Assembly: GCA_015178975.1 (NCBI GenBank)
Contig: WHVD01000023.1
Span: 558,001-622,000 of the forward strand
Direction: 5' to 3'
DNA: 64,000 nt
Source of the DNA: Hysterangium stoloniferum
Lineage: Eukaryota > Basidiomycota > Agaricomycetes > Hysterangiales > Hysterangiaceae
Positions 47,740-60,019 of this stretch are shown here, one piece after another (the first letter of the stretch is position 1; each line of letters begins with the position of its first letter). A program made the translations under genes and the position numbers. Below the pieces are notes generated by a model, which worked only from the letters and a program-made list of their open reading frames with translations, was not told where the DNA came from and ran no database searches.

Positions 47740-48570
47740 AGTGGAGTTCGATGCGAATATCTGCTTCGGGTCGAGACACCCATTCGGCATTGTGAGCTCA
47801 CCGAGGGCAGCCAGTGAGGGCGTCGCAGCGCGCGAAAGAATGGGATGCGAGAGAGTCTGTCTGCATCTGCTTGGGACTGAACCCCCGATAGTGTTTGCTA
47901 TTTAAAGAGGGGAAAAGGTTTCGCAGGTCATCTACGGAGAAATGGTGTTTGGCAAACTGTTTATTGTCTACGACGTCCGAATATAACGTTTGTTTGGAAG
48001 ACGGACATCAAAAATCTTCTCTTCTATCGTTCCCGTACTACCAAATGAACCGTATAGGAGCGTGCAGGAAGGTAGTAAATGAGGGGCCGATTTAAAGACA
48101 ATCGCTTCATGAGCATTCCTTCTTCTGGCCATCACGCCACCCATGTTAGATTCTGTTGATCTTCGGCAGGATTCCAATGCAAGAGAGATAGTGTTCCAAC
48201 CAAAATTGTACGAGGAACAATCCTTCCATCTACCAGGATCGAAAATAATGAAACGACTGTCACCGATAAGACTGCAGTAATACCACACTCAGCCTTCTTT
48301 CTCAATAAAAAGAGAATTTTTTCTGCCATCCAAGCGAAAGTAATCATACCTAGCCGTTGGGTCATTGGGAGCAAGCGGGCTACATGGGGGGTCGGGTGAA
48401 CATGCTTATAACTACGAAGCCTCTTCTAAAAAAAGCCGAGAGTTTAGTAAAGTTCTATTAATGACGATCTTGTCGTTTGTCTCAGTTTCGAAGCGATGTA
48501 GGCATCCAGAGAGGGGAGGCTCAATTAAGGCATGAGATAGGTCGGTTTCGAAAGTACATTGGGGTTACGT
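47740..48570 (-). pseudogene. RAD54-like SNF2 helicase, C-terminal remnant
   Basis: On the minus strand, in order: NDKIVI (about 48,490), YFRLDG (helicase motif IV-type RLDG, about 48,340), FLLRKKAECGI (compare FLLSSKAGGCG), LIGDSRFIIFDP (compare LIGANRLVLFDP), WNPAEDQQ, WRDGQKKEC (motif VI), GTIEEKIF and VDNKQFAKHHFSVDDLRNLF (compare the ERHFSxDDLRxLF box typical of RAD54). These fall in different frames: a deletion between RLDG and FLL, a change before LIGDSR, a missing AG acceptor before WNPA and a change before WRDGQ. RAD54 remodels chromatin during homologous recombination; this copy is dead. It converges with the COG8 fragment. A functional copy presumably exists elsewhere. Confidence 0.65.
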
Positions 48571-48921
48571 CTAACCTTCTATGAAATACTCACGTAAGAA
48601 CATTTGCAGAATCGTCATCTTTTCAGGTCGGATCCTTGAGTATTAGGCCCGCCAGCCTCTTAATGAAGAGAAGTACTTTAAGGAGTCTACCCAACACTGT
48701 CATTTAAACACCCTCGTTTTATGACAGAATTTTGAATTGTAAAATCGCCGATCCTGATATTGGACATAGGCTTTGAAGATAATCCAGCTGAGTAAGATCA
48801 ACCCTGGCATGGATTGGAGAGTGGTTGTTGCTGGCATTCGCTGTTGTTCTTCAGTGGCTTAATTCATGCTCTCCCAACTAATTGACATCAAGATAGCGGT
48901 TGCGAGGCTGTCTTTGAGACT

Positions 48922-50340
48922 TTACAGTGGTATACTATTAGAGATGAATGTCGTTTGTTGATCAAATCTTATTCTAGCGCTCACCAATATATTCTGGGCC
49001 GTAGAGCATGCGGCGATGGTGAAAGCGTCTGTATGCGCTCTTAACTTGGCATAATATTCTAGCTTTATACAACTTGCAAATCCAGTTACAAAGCGATTAA
49101 GTAAGAGCAATAGTATTATCCTCTTCCTCGTCTGAGTTGTGTGAGCATTATACAAGAGAAGTGATTAAAACTCGTGTCGAATTAAAATGTCCCACGCCAG
49201 CCATATTCCTTCAGTACTGATACCATATTTGAATTGGACACTGCCGATACACCAGTGAAAGGCGTGGCGACTACGCATAAGCACTCATGAGTGGTGAGAA
49301 CTAAATCTTCAACACGTCTAAGGAGGAATGTGGCGTTGATTGAGCCGTGCATTGCGTGACAATGTCGAATGAGACAACCGAGAGTGGCTATGGTATCCAG
49401 GTTGCGCACTGTAGTACACGCAGATTCGAGGTCGGAAGATGCAGCTATCAGCTGCAGAGTAACCGTCATTATTTTCTCAGCAGCCTCGCAGAGGTGCCGA
49501 TGTGGATTTCTTTCCGTTAGAATTAGACTCGTAGGAGAATTTCTTGGGCAGATATATATAAGACTATGTTGGAAGTAAAATATGATGAACATACAGTAGG
49601 AGTGGCTTAATAAGCGAAGGCACCACAATCAGCTGCTTGATGTGATCGGTGCGAAGCGTCCAGTCGTCGAAGAAGACTCCTAAGGCCATGATATCCATCC
49701 ACAGGCAATGCACTGTGTCCGAATCAATATCAAGTGTCAAGGATGCCATAATACTATCTATGTCGTCCATTACACCCTTCAATACATCTCCAGCAATATC
49801 TCGAAACCATGCATCTTGGTGCATGCAATGCCTAAGAAGCGCTGGATGCTCTGCATGAAAGCGATGTGGTGGCTGCCGACTCTGTCTGTTATGGTTTTGG
49901 TCGGCAGAATTTAAACATGTGATAGCGCAACGCACGGTGGTAGCCAGGATTCAAAGTAACCTCTGATCGCAGTGACCTCCCTGACAGACAACTGACGCAC
50001 CTTGCAGATCTCCTCCACGATATACCTAAGGCTTGTAATGGGATGCGGATCTTGATGACCAACGGATGATAAATAGCGGGCGAATTGTACTATAAACGTT
50101 GATGCAACCTCATCCAAGTTAATGTGTAGCGGTGAGTTGATTACAGCGTTGTAAAGTGATGACGTGATTGCAGTTGACGTAATTGTATTTATCGGTTCTT
50201 CATATGCCGAAAGGACGCCAGGGCAGGAAGTGAAGGCAAAACCCAAAGATACCATGACATGGGTGGTGTTGCCTTTATTCATCCACTGGCCGTACATGAG
50301 CTCCTCTAAAATATTTGATGCTCGTCGTCGAATTTGAGAC
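48922..50340 (-). other. Unidentified multi-exon minus-strand gene
   Basis: Open minus-strand stretches at 50,297-49,911, 49,935-49,564, 49,628-49,182 and 49,155-48,922 have host-like composition and helical, Leu/Ile/Val-rich sequence (for example YVEEICKVR-like and AWFRDIAGDVLKGVMDDID), with plausible GT-AG boundaries between them. A HEAT-like helical protein would look like this, but no family was recognised. It could also be two genes, or part of a decayed one next to the RAD54 remnant. Confidence 0.35.
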
Positions 50341-50396
50341 GGGTATATGGGTCTGCGAAGATGTGAGGACTCCGAATGTATCTCAATGAGTGACGC

Positions 50397-51125
50397 TTAC
50401 CTCAATAAATCAATGTTCTCTTGAACGAGTCTTCCGACTTTTGGCGGCGTGAGGAACCTTTGTAAAAACTTGTTAAAGGCCTTGTCGTCTCGATACGATC
50501 TACTCGAACGATACGCAATCAGCTCATATACTCTCAACTTCGCCATCAACATAACTGTCTTTGCTTTCAAAAGGACTTTCATCCCAACCTTTTCCAAACC
50601 GACTCCACAGTAATAGCCGGGTCCTATTTTGATACTCGATGATGTACTAACATGCTTTAAAGCCATTCCCCAGTCTTCGCAATGACTGCCATATTGGTGG
50701 CCGTCATAGGGTGTAGTGTAGGTGGAGCTCCCTTGCATCACAATAATATTGGGTGGGTCATGGTAGGTTGTTTCTGCTTGGCACTGAAATATGTAGGAAG
50801 TGATATGGATTACATGACAATAGCGTAATACTTTACTCACCAACTCGTCAACCCAAACCTCTATATTGCTTGTGGACAGCGGTATATGCAGGTCGACATC
50901 TGGGACCCGGTAACACAAATCGTGCCCGTGTTCGTTACAGCTCCATCGTTCTCGAAGCTTCGCCCTGAATCTATTCCTCATTCCAGTATCAATTATCTGC
51001 GCTAGTTGCTCCGAGCTCAATACCCCCGGGGAAACCAAGGGTGGTAGCTCCTCCCCGCCTTCAAGGAGGGTCTCTGTCGTTGCCATATCGTGGTTGCTCA
51101 GAGCCGTCTTGTTCAACGTAGACAC
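50397..51125 (-). CDS. Conserved-looking fungal protein of unknown function
   Basis: ATG at 51,125. The first exon (MSTLNKTALSNHDMATTETL...) contains RWSCNEHGHDLCYRVP followed by DLHIPLSTSNIEVWVDEL, a layout (Cys-His pair, then a short polar stretch, then a W-containing helix) seen in many uncharacterised basidiomycete proteins. A GT-AG intron lies near 50,839-50,780 (GTGAGTAAAG to ATTTCAG), and the second exon starts with CQAETTYHDPPN and runs to a donor at about 50,402. The gene may continue into the exons at 50,300 and below. No catalytic motif was seen. Function unknown. Confidence 0.45.
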   Translation of the reverse strand: MSTLNKTALSNHDMATTETLLEGGEELPPLVSPGVLSSEQLAQIIDTGMRNRFRAKLRERWSCNEHGHDLCYRVPDVDLHIPLSTSNIEVWVDELVSKVLRYCHVIHITSYIFQCQAETTYHDPPNIIVMQGSSTYTTPYDGHQYGSHCEDWGMALKHVSTSSSIKIGPGYYCGVGLEKVGMKVLLKAKTVMLMAKLRVYELIAYRSSRSYRDDKAFNKFLQRFLTPPKVGRLVQENIDLLR

Positions 51126-51750
51126 TGGGGAAAACAGTCATATCGCACCCATAGGGGATGCTGTGTTTTTATGCCGCAGGTAGCTGCAGCGTCAATTTCC
51201 AGGTATAGCAATGTGGCCGTGCAGACACAGAATACACAGCGTTTTATCGCTTCCATGTGGACAAGGCACAGTCACCCTCCTTAAATAGCACAGGCTCCAG
51301 GATACACTCAAGCTACCTTACCCTCTACACTACTGTCTTTTGACACAATGCCCACTCCGTGACAGTGAGCCATATAGGGTCAAGTATACTATAAAGTCGC
51401 CTGACTAGTTTCTTACACATTTATTACCCTAATTTCCTACACTCCATGAGATCACCTACCGCTCAAAGCTCACACCGGACCTAATAATAGTTCAGTCGGT
51501 AGTCGCCTCATGGTATGGCATTCTGGCGGCTTTGAGTGCCAGAATTGACAACAACGTGACCATTCTGTTATTTGAGAAGTGACATTGCTGTTAGAAATGG
51601 CTGACCGAAATATGACAATGCTGACCGGATGATGTGCACAGTGGACAAAGAAGCTCTGTAATTATTATTACATAATACAGCGCTACTGATTCTGCACCTC
51701 GAGCCGTAACCACAAAAACTAACAATTGCCATGGATAATATGACCACAGT
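51126..51750. other. Upstream region, no gene seen
   Basis: CpG-containing intergenic sequence between the start of the unknown gene and the TRIM. No gene is supported; it probably holds the promoter of the minus-strand gene. Confidence 0.5.
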
Positions 51751-52897
51751 TGTAATCCTGGTGCCCCCAGTCTTACGCACGGACCCTTTAGTTTTACGTG
51801 ATTACATAATCATCGTGTTGTACAGTATAAGTAGCCAGGAAGTTTTCAGGACCCTTAGATCTTACCGTACGCTGCACTTGCCTGTATCTTGTTCTGCTCT
51901 GGACAATACACTGTGGTCCTGTCAACTTGTGTGACCGCCAGTGATCCCAATTGACGATGGGATTACACTTTTTTTTTGACACCGGCCATTTGTTATTTCT
52001 CATCCAGCACTTCATTGTGTTTGGCCCTCCAGACCCTTGGCTCTTTCGTTCCACTGGCTCTCATTCACTCCTTCCAAAAGAAACCAACTTCTTACCTTCC
52101 TGGTCGAACCCAATCTGCATCACCACCATTCACTCGTCAGACCACTCGCTCACATTCCCTAGGGCTCCACACTCCCTTGTCCCGTACACGCCTCGCAACC
52201 TCGCGTATATGTGCCGCCGCACACCCTTGCAAGTGCTCCCCGTGCAAATGCACACCGCCGCACCCTCGCACGTGCACACATCTGCGTAGCCACACCGCTG
52301 CGCACCCTGCACACGTACACGCACCCGCGCACGCCGCTGCACCGTCATCGAGCGCCCCCACATGTACGCGCGCACGCACACCCATCCACGCCGCCACGCA
52401 CACACTGCACACATACGGGGGCCCCCACATGCCCTGCACCGTAGTCAAGCACCTGCATTTTGGAGAAATGTTTTATGTGAATAATTGACGACTAGAAGCC
52501 GTTATTTTGGATCCCCTTGTTTTTTTTGTTTGTTTTTTTTTAGTGCCGTATCAATTTCCGTCGCTGCCGTGTGTTTTTTTGGTCGGGATACAGACTCCGC
52601 CGCCTGAAGCTCCGCATTAACAGAGGAGGTCCAGCAGGGTTGAATCTGGGGTGGTGGGTTGGTTTTTGTGTGGGGAGGGGTGTAATCCTGGTGCCCCCAG
52701 TCTTACGCACGGACCCTTTAGTTTTACGTGATTACATAATCATCGTGTTGTACGGTATAAGTAGCCGGGAAGTTTTCAGGACCCTTAGATCTTACTGTAT
52801 GCTGCACTTGCCTGTATCTTGTTCTGCTCTGGACAATACACTGTGGTCCTGTCAACTTGTGTGACCGCCAGTGATCCCAATTGACGACGGGATTACA
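51751..52897 (+). mobile_element. TRIM: miniature LTR retrotransposon, complete ends
   Basis: Two 217-bp LTRs (51,751-51,967 and 52,681-52,897), both TGTAATCC...GGGATTACA, differ at about five positions. The 5-bp duplication ACAGT flanks them (51,746-51,750 and 52,898-52,902). A purine tract (TGTGGGGAGGGG, 52,669-52,680) abuts the 3' LTR. The internal 713 bp has no gag or pol; it is partly low-complexity and C-rich (52,200-52,440). The first internal bases are a T-run, and no clear tRNA primer match was found. All boundary features needed for mobilisation in trans are present, so it looks whole as a non-autonomous element. LTR divergence near 2 percent suggests a fairly recent insertion. Confidence 0.92.
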
Positions 52898-53880
52898 ACA
52901 GTAGGTTATTTAGAGCGATGTTCATCGGCTGCCGCCTCAGCCACTTTCGACCTCAAACTGCGGTTTGCATGCACTTTTTGTCTAATTCCACCAAAGTTTT
53001 CAAAGAGGAGTGCCCCAGTTCAAATGATGGTCTTTATTCGGGCTACTGGCGACGTGATTTCTTCATGTGCCTTTCCGTGTCAAGCGGCTTCAATTTTTTG
53101 GCCTGTCTGAGCATTGTCAAGACAAAGAGCAAGCCCGAAGCTCCCAGGGAGGTACCTATGGATCAAATTTGAATCATTCTGATGAGTCCACCAGAGTTTG
53201 TATTAAAAATTTGGTGTGCAATCCAGGAAACAACCGAGCCTAGTGCTGTTGCATCATTGGAGAATGCTAACTGAAAGGACCTTTGGATGTAAACCATCTA
53301 TCCAGGTGATTCATGGTCAAATGAAAATCAACAGCTCCTGGCCAAATGCCACAACCTACAAAACACTAGGGGTGTGTGTATCAACTGGCAGTATTAGGCA
53401 TTCTTTCAGCTTTGCTACTGGTTGGGTGTTTTCTGGTTGTGGGATTCTTTGCTTCATGTTGAGGTGTTGACAATAGCTCATAGTGTGATGAGTATGGCTG
53501 TAGCTTTATATGTTCACTATTGGTATGGATGTTCATTTCTGATGACTCGGGTTCAGTTGGTGCAATTGTTGAGGGAAATGGAATAAGGCTGGTGTTTGCA
53601 AAGAGTTTATGAGGAGAAGAGGTAGTCTGAGTTGGGGTTGGTGTCTCCTTCTCATCATAAGAAGACATGATTGTAATATTTTAGTCATTGTCAAAAAAAG
53701 AGTGAAAGGTTGCTGTATAAAGCTCACTAGCACAAGAATCTGAGTACACTAGAGATCTTGATTGGGGTTGAAAGGGGGAAATAAGGATCTCAATTAGATC
53801 AAGGGAACAAAGAGATGGGCAAGCGATTGAATGGAACAATAGTGCATTGGTGGTGAACTATGTGGTGGTAAGGTATGTGG
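52898..53880. other. Unresolved sequence, possible small exons
   Basis: A minus-strand frame after an AG at about 53,151 encodes one hydrophobic segment followed by a basic stretch (LGASGLLFVLTMLRQAKKLK), possibly a terminal membrane exon of an unknown gene. At 53,668-53,381 a Ser/Thr/Pro-rich minus-strand frame (MSSYDEKETPTPTQTTSS) may be a low-complexity protein; the surrounding DNA is CpG-poor, so it is more likely repeat-derived. Confidence 0.25.
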
Positions 53881-54500
53881 TAAGAGTTACATCGACCCGG
53901 TCGTGGTTGGGGATCCCTGGTAGCTTCTCAGGGGTGGGAACCACCAGCAAACGAGCAGCCATGAATTTCCAGGCATCCTATCAATGACAGAAAAGGGGAG
54001 AAGGGTGTCGCAAAATGCCAAACAAAAGTTCAAGAAAATTCCCAATATAATTCGAAGAGCAGGGGGGGTACTCACAACCCTTCCCATGTGTGCTTGTCCA
54101 TTATGTATATGCTTACGCACTTTTCAGAGATTCTAGTCGATTAAAAATCGGCGGCCTGTGAGTGATAAGAATATTGTCTGAGCTGATATCTCAGTGAAAA
54201 ATTTCAGCCTTCAAGTTGTCATAAGCATCCCCATGATCTGTCAAAAGGGTATCAGCGACAATTTCACTAAGCGACCGATATCCATACCTATGATGGCCTC
54301 TCTTACTGCAGTCATAGAGAGCTTCCGATTTCATCCAAAACAAGTCGATAGTGTCACAATGGCCCCAATGACTGAGAAAGTTTGGTATGGTAACAGGAAC
54401 AACGACGCCAATGATAGGAGAGGCAGGATTATGGAGTCAGCCTATGTGGGAGTCGAATGTGAGGCCGCACGTCCATTATGGCATGGTGCTCAGACAGTGG
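53881..54500 (-). pseudogene. Fragments of an unidentified host gene
   Basis: Two minus-strand stretches look like exons. The first, about 54,400-54,190, reads HWGHCDTIDLFWMKSEALYD followed by CSKRGHHRYGYRSLSEIVAD, ending in a stop. The second is a pair, 54,120-54,060 and 53,978-53,840, joined by a GT-AG gap; its second member reads DAWKFMAARLLVVPTPEKLP. The first resembles a conserved enzyme domain, but I cannot name it. Spacing and the stop between the two make a single intact gene unlikely. Confidence 0.3.
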
Positions 54501-54719
54501 GATAGGGGCAAGGGTAACCATAATGACACAAGGGTGATAAAAGAGTCAAAAAGACGGATAATGTGACGGATATATCTTAGCTCACAGAACCAGCCAGCAA
54601 TTCTAACCAAAGAAGTCATCCTAAGCTGATAACATCTCCAGAAATGTAGGAGTGTACGACGGGTGATGCAGTGTGACAATACAGATCAGTTTACCAGGAA
54701 GGTAAGAGAGTCAATTGTT

Positions 54720-54900
54720 TTGGGAATGAATGACATCCAATGGAATGAAGGAGTCAAGGGTCTGGAAGGCCAAAACACATTGAAGTGTTGGATCTCGAAA
54801 AACGGATGGTCGGCATCAAAAAGAAAAAGTGAAAGTTTGTCGTCAAATAGGGTCACTGTGTCGGGTCAGGCAGGTTCATAGGACCACGTGTATTACTCGA
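54720..54900 (-). repeat. Diverged fragment of the TRIM family
   Basis: Reverse-oriented relative of the 5' LTR and adjacent internal region of the TRIM at 51,751: shared GGGTCTGGAAGGCCAAAACA, GAAGTGTTGGAT, a run like TCAAAAAGAAAAAGTG, and AGGTTCATAGGACCAC where the TRIM has a corresponding TTGACAGGACCAC. It lacks the other end. It shows the family has been present for longer than the intact copy. Confidence 0.6.
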
Positions 54901-55766
54901 TGAACTAGCGAACGGTATACATGGCGGGCAGCAGGAAAAAATTATCATTATATAATAAGTGAATGGTCCACAGAGGATGCCTGGGACGCCAGGCGTATAC
55001 GGTGGCTGGTCTGAAAACTTCATAACTCTTCTGTTCGACAGAGTATATGGCGTTAACTCGTTATAAACGTAAGAGGACTAAAATACATGAATCATCCGTA
55101 TATACCAAGGAAAATGGCTTGCAAATACGGTCTTGACCTCATTGCAGCTCTGAATCCCAAACCAAACTCCAGAATATCTGACAGTCTCACAAGGTATTGA
55201 CAAAAGGAGGTTTCTCTGATGTTACTGGTCGAGGGGTGCTGCATAGCAATTTATGTCCTCCCGCTTGAAAACTTGAATTATGTATTTTTCCGACGTGCCC
55301 CACAATTGGTAAATATATGGTGTAGCAACGATTCGCACGAAAAGTTCTGTGAGACATCAACGGGGGCCGTCCAAACCACATGCCTCCATGGCATGCGAAA
55401 TTTAGGTAACCTGATTCACCCCCGCTAACCATCAACCGGCCTTTACACGACGCATAATGATACGTGAATCTGTTTATTTGTAGAAAGGGCTGCCGAAATG
55501 GCCAATGTACCGTTCTTATCAACTACTTTTACCCAATTAGAGTATATCCACTAGTACGCGAAGATCGGATAACGCTCTATTGCCATTGGCTAGAGTGTGG
55601 GAAAGATGAGGTTACTAACCATATTCGGCATGTACATAATGGGGACGGGGAATAAATAGATCTGTAGACATTAAATAATAACACTAACATCCTTATATAT
55701 CTCGAGGTAAGGTAAGTAACTAAGTAACCCGACGTCTCTCTGGGAAAACTGCAACACCTCTGCTCT
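54901..55766. other. Intergenic sequence, no gene seen
   Basis: CpG-containing sequence downstream of the amino-acid permease. Open frames on both strands show no recognisable domain. Confidence 0.5.
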
Positions 55767-58151
55767 TCACGAGTATGCCGTTCCACCCTTGATGTTGGCG
55801 AAAGTCACGAAATCCATTTCGGAAGCTAGTGATACGTGACGTGTTAGAGGTGTGTGACTGGGAAATAAGCAAGAAAAAAGCGCACGAGGAACAACTTTTG
55901 TCCCCATGACGAATTTGTAGCCGAAGTACATCCTATTAGGCGACAGTTAGTCTAAATGGAAGCAGCCGATGGAGAAGACGTACAAGAAGAAGAACGGCAA
56001 AGGGAAGTAGTTTGTGACAAAGGAAGGAACATCCCATCCCCCTTTAAGGAACACCGACCAGTCTGCGAACAGAATAATAAGGATGGTCCACATGAGTGAC
56101 CACCACGCAGCGTAGGGCTGCAATGATGACTTGTAGGGTAGGATGTCGGTGCTTAAGCCTTGTGCCTACAACATGAACCGTTAGCGTTCATCCGTTGTCA
56201 TGGAGAACGAGTACACAGGCACCTTGAGGCCGCTCCTAAACCTGATCAAAGTAAGGGAAATACCCATCCAGTTCAACATTCCCGTGACAGCGCTCATGTT
56301 CGCAAACCAGTTGAACACCTTGTTCGACCCCTCAGTGATGCCCATGTATGCTAGGAGACCGAGCAAGGTAGAGACGATAAGGGAGACCCATGGTGTACCG
56401 TACTTGTTTGTGCGGGTGAAGATGGCGGGCGCTTGACCGGTTTTCGCGAGACCGTAAAGAGCACGAGAAGAGGTGTACAAATCGGATGAACCAGCGGACC
56501 AGGCGGATGCTACGCGCGCGATAAATCAGCATGAACAGAGGGACGCAGAAGGGGGGGGGGGGGAGGGGTTCGAATTATGAACGTACTAAGCAAACAGGCG
56601 TTGACAATACTAGGTAATGCTTTAATCCCTGAGAGTTTAATGGCGATAACCCACGCTGAGCCGTTAGCCGTGCTCTCGATGCCGAGATCAGGGTTGTTGG
56701 AGGGACAGATGAGGCCGAGGATCTAATCACATTCATCAGTGAATGATCGTGACAAGAGGAATATTGAGTGGGAGAAGGTGACGAAGTATCCGACTTACGA
56801 ATACACCCAAAATATAAAATATCAAGATGCGTATATAGACGCCCCTGATAGCCCGTGGGATGTTCTTTGTGGGGTTGGTCATCTCAGCCGCTGTCATACC
56901 GAGAATCTCGGTTCCCAACTGTAATGATATCCATTAGGCAAGGCCAATTATGTGACAATAGTTGACATACGAAAGCGTAGGCAGCGTTGATAAGGACAGA
57001 CCAGAATCCAAGGAAGCGACCTTTTGCTCCTGCAATGTCTTTGAACTGGACAAAGGCGCCAGGGTTGTGCTGGGTGGGTGGGGGGTTGTCGTGTGAAGAA
57101 AACGGTAGTGCCAGTAAGATATAGAGACTCACCCAGTACCGGAATCCACGTCTGTCTTTGTCGGGTGCTCCTCCGAGGTCGATAACGAGACCGAGGATAA
57201 TGAGACCGACGATTGTTATGACTTTGATTGATGCTATGAGATGTTCCCTTAGTGGATGGAGCCTTTGATGATAATAGCCCTGCGTACCAAACCAGAACTC
57301 GCATTCGCCAAATGCGCGGGTGCCAAGGAAATTGATACCAACAACCACCACGAGACATATTGTTATCCATGCCGCGTTCTACACGTCCTAATTAAAGTCA
57401 GGAGTTTTGAACAAGTGATATGCTACCCACGTTGATCGACTTGTTCCAAACTGTGGAGACACGGTGTGTGAGAGAGCGCTAATAGCTGAAAGAGAAAGGT
57501 GTGACCCACAATTGATAAGCACAGCAGCCGCCGATAATTCGGCTATAAGAACGAACGCCCATCAGACCGATAAAATGACTGAGATCATTTTATGCACGAA
57601 CCAGGTAGCGTGACGATCCATGAATACCAATAGTTCCATCCCATGGCGAATGCAAGGGCCGGGTCGACGAAGCGCCCTGATAGCGTCACTTGACCACCAG
57701 CAACGGGTCTAGGAATAGAGTTAAAGGCTGGAAAGGAGGGACTAGGAAGACAGAGACAGACAGAAAAGTGACGAGTTCACCGAGTGATAACATGACTAGT
57801 GGGCAATGAGAGAAGAGATGAGCATGCATGGCGAGGGTGCTTACCGCCGACACAGGCAGACGAAACGATAAGGTATCCGAGGAGGAGACCACCTGGACCA
57901 CCATTTTGTAACGAGGTAGCAGTTCCCAAGAAGAGACCGGTCCCGATCACACCACCTTTGCACTTGAAATTAGCTAGTTCATACGACGAAGGGTCAGCCA
58001 CACCTATCGAAATCATTTGTGCATGTCTGTTCTTCAACTTCCTCTGCAAACCCTCCCCCTCCTTGTTGGCGACCAAGGCCATGCCATCACTGGCGGTGGC
58101 CTTCTCCTGGCCAGACTCCTCACTGGATCCTTTCTTTTCGATATCGCTCAT
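55767..58151 (-). CDS. Amino-acid permease (APC superfamily, AAT/GAP1 type), 15 exons
   Basis: Fifteen exons on the minus strand: 58,151-58,004; 57,955-57,845; 57,795-57,762; 57,708-57,602; 57,542-57,510; 57,450-57,431; 57,378-57,288; 57,233-57,133; 57,069-56,971; 56,918-56,799; 56,722-56,587; 56,509-56,223; 56,165-55,984; 55,932-55,886; 55,825-55,767. All introns are GT-AG, every phase agrees and the total is 1,575 nt (524 residues), a normal length for yeast-type amino-acid permeases. Motifs in order: [12 protein letters not shown] and IGTGLFLGT (TM1 substrate site), [117 protein letters not shown] and [11 protein letters not shown]. It would import amino acids by proton symport at the plasma membrane. 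It appears functional. Confidence 0.93.
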
Positions 58152-60019
58152 CGTATAGGGGAATACTCAGAGTAGAAAGAGGGAAGGGAGAATTTTAGAG
58201 GGGTGGGAGATACATATACCATTTGGAATTCAGGCACCGCATAAGCAGGGCAAAATTCATGTGGTTACAGCGCCTTCTTCCTTGTACCGATAAGGTCCGC
58301 GGATGCTGCCGGCAGATTAATGACCTATGCTCCTTTTACAAATGACGATCTGGCTACCAATTTCCAATAAAGAAGCTGTGGGCCTGTGCAAACCTGTAAA
58401 AATTCAACGTTCAACTCTCAAGTCACCATCATGTGTTATTAATATCTCTCTCCGATAGCTGGCTGTCAATCACGACTATCATTATGCATGATATACATCT
58501 TGTCCAATATCTCGACCTTTACCCCATACAGCGATAAATTATCGCAATTTAATTATATCGTCGGGTGGCCCTGAGATAAACAACCGGACCATGATCGGCA
58601 CGTGCTGAACTACGCGTGAATCAAGAATAACGCATGTTACTCTGTGTCGGCCCTTCATACTATAGCAACACACGGCAAGTCCAAGCTTCCCACAATGAAG
58701 CTGCACATGTCTCCTGCATCGCCCCCAAGACCATTAACGCATGACAAGCACACATCCATGCCTTCTAGAGCATTGGTATTAGCATGCAAGTACATAAAAA
58801 GCAAGTGAAATACATTTCCATTTGGGATTGGAAGGAGAGGGATATACTGTATTTAATTGTCAAAGCATTGTGTGCATTCCTCCCTGTGAACTGGAGATGA
58901 GGAAAAGTTGGGAGATTAGTGCAAGGCATGAGTGGATACTCTGGCTGACTTTGCAAATACAATGTCACACAAATGAGGAGCCAGAGTGACAATTACCTTT
59001 TCTTAATGTATTTTTAAATATTATATATTCAATTTGGAATATTGGACTTTTCTATAAAAGGGTGGGCCCGAGGACAGGACACCCCCAGAACCGGGATTTT
59101 CCTACAGTAACCTTAGCAGAAGAAAGTAAGGACAGGAAACATTTTTTACTTACCTATTGGACACTACCAACTCCTCCAACTCATCATCCTCATCATTATC
59201 CTAGCATTTCCACTGACCTATTATCCTGTCAGTGAGAATCAGCACACTATGGCATACTTACTTTTGACAGCCCCACTGACATTTAGCATTACCCCTCCCC
59301 TGACCCTGGCTCCCACTCACCTCAGCTGGAGCTTTCCTCCTCACTGCTAATGCTGCCCTCTGCTCCTGCTACATCCTGCACATTCTTGGCTATGGCCTCC
59401 CACTCTCATGCTCCTTCTTCTTTGTGTCAGCTTTCTAAAGTTTTACCCACATTGCATCAATCTCAATGTTCACCTCATTGTTGCTAGAGTTGATGGTAAA
59501 GAATGGTTGTGAAGGTATGATGAAGCAAGGGAGCACAAGAGACATTGGGATAAAAATTTATATTCTATAAGCATGCATGACTAAAAATCAATAGGTGACA
59601 TTGTTCACCCAAGTGGCCATGTGCAACTATCATTTTCTCAAAGGTTCTCACAGTTACATATGTAGAACTGGAATACCCACCAGGTCCCATATCCCACTCT
59701 ATATGTCATGGAAGTTCTGACCACTCTATATACAAAGAATATTGACCATTTAGGTATGACATGACAATATATTGACTATCAAAGTACAATATAGAAAATA
59801 AAATAGTCTTAGTCGACTTTTGTACATGTAAGACTACTAAGATGACTAAGGGAGAATAGAATCAACCTTGTAGTACAATTCCCAAAGGTAGGTTAATGAA
59901 GTAATGAGTTAAGGGGAGGGAGAATGATACATATGAGTAATGCAAGATACAAGCAGAAGTCAATAACAACTCGAGTTTTGACTATACAGTGTGAAGCTAG
60001 ATAGTTGTTGTAAGTTCAA
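58152..60019. other. Permease upstream region and repeat debris
   Basis: 58,152-58,750 is CpG-containing and should hold the permease promoter. From about 58,770 the sequence turns AT-rich and CpG-poor. CTATAAAAGG at about 59,053 followed by GC-rich sequence could be an LTR promoter, but no second copy or ends were found. No gene is supported. Confidence 0.5.

Noticed and set aside
52130-52490. Cys/His/Pro/Arg-rich open frames in both strands
   Set aside because: C-rich low-complexity internal part of the TRIM; frames on both strands reflect composition only.
55187-55522. 111-codon minus-strand open frame
   Set aside because: No domain or gene-like composition, overlapping frames on the other strand, and no splice signals that extend it.
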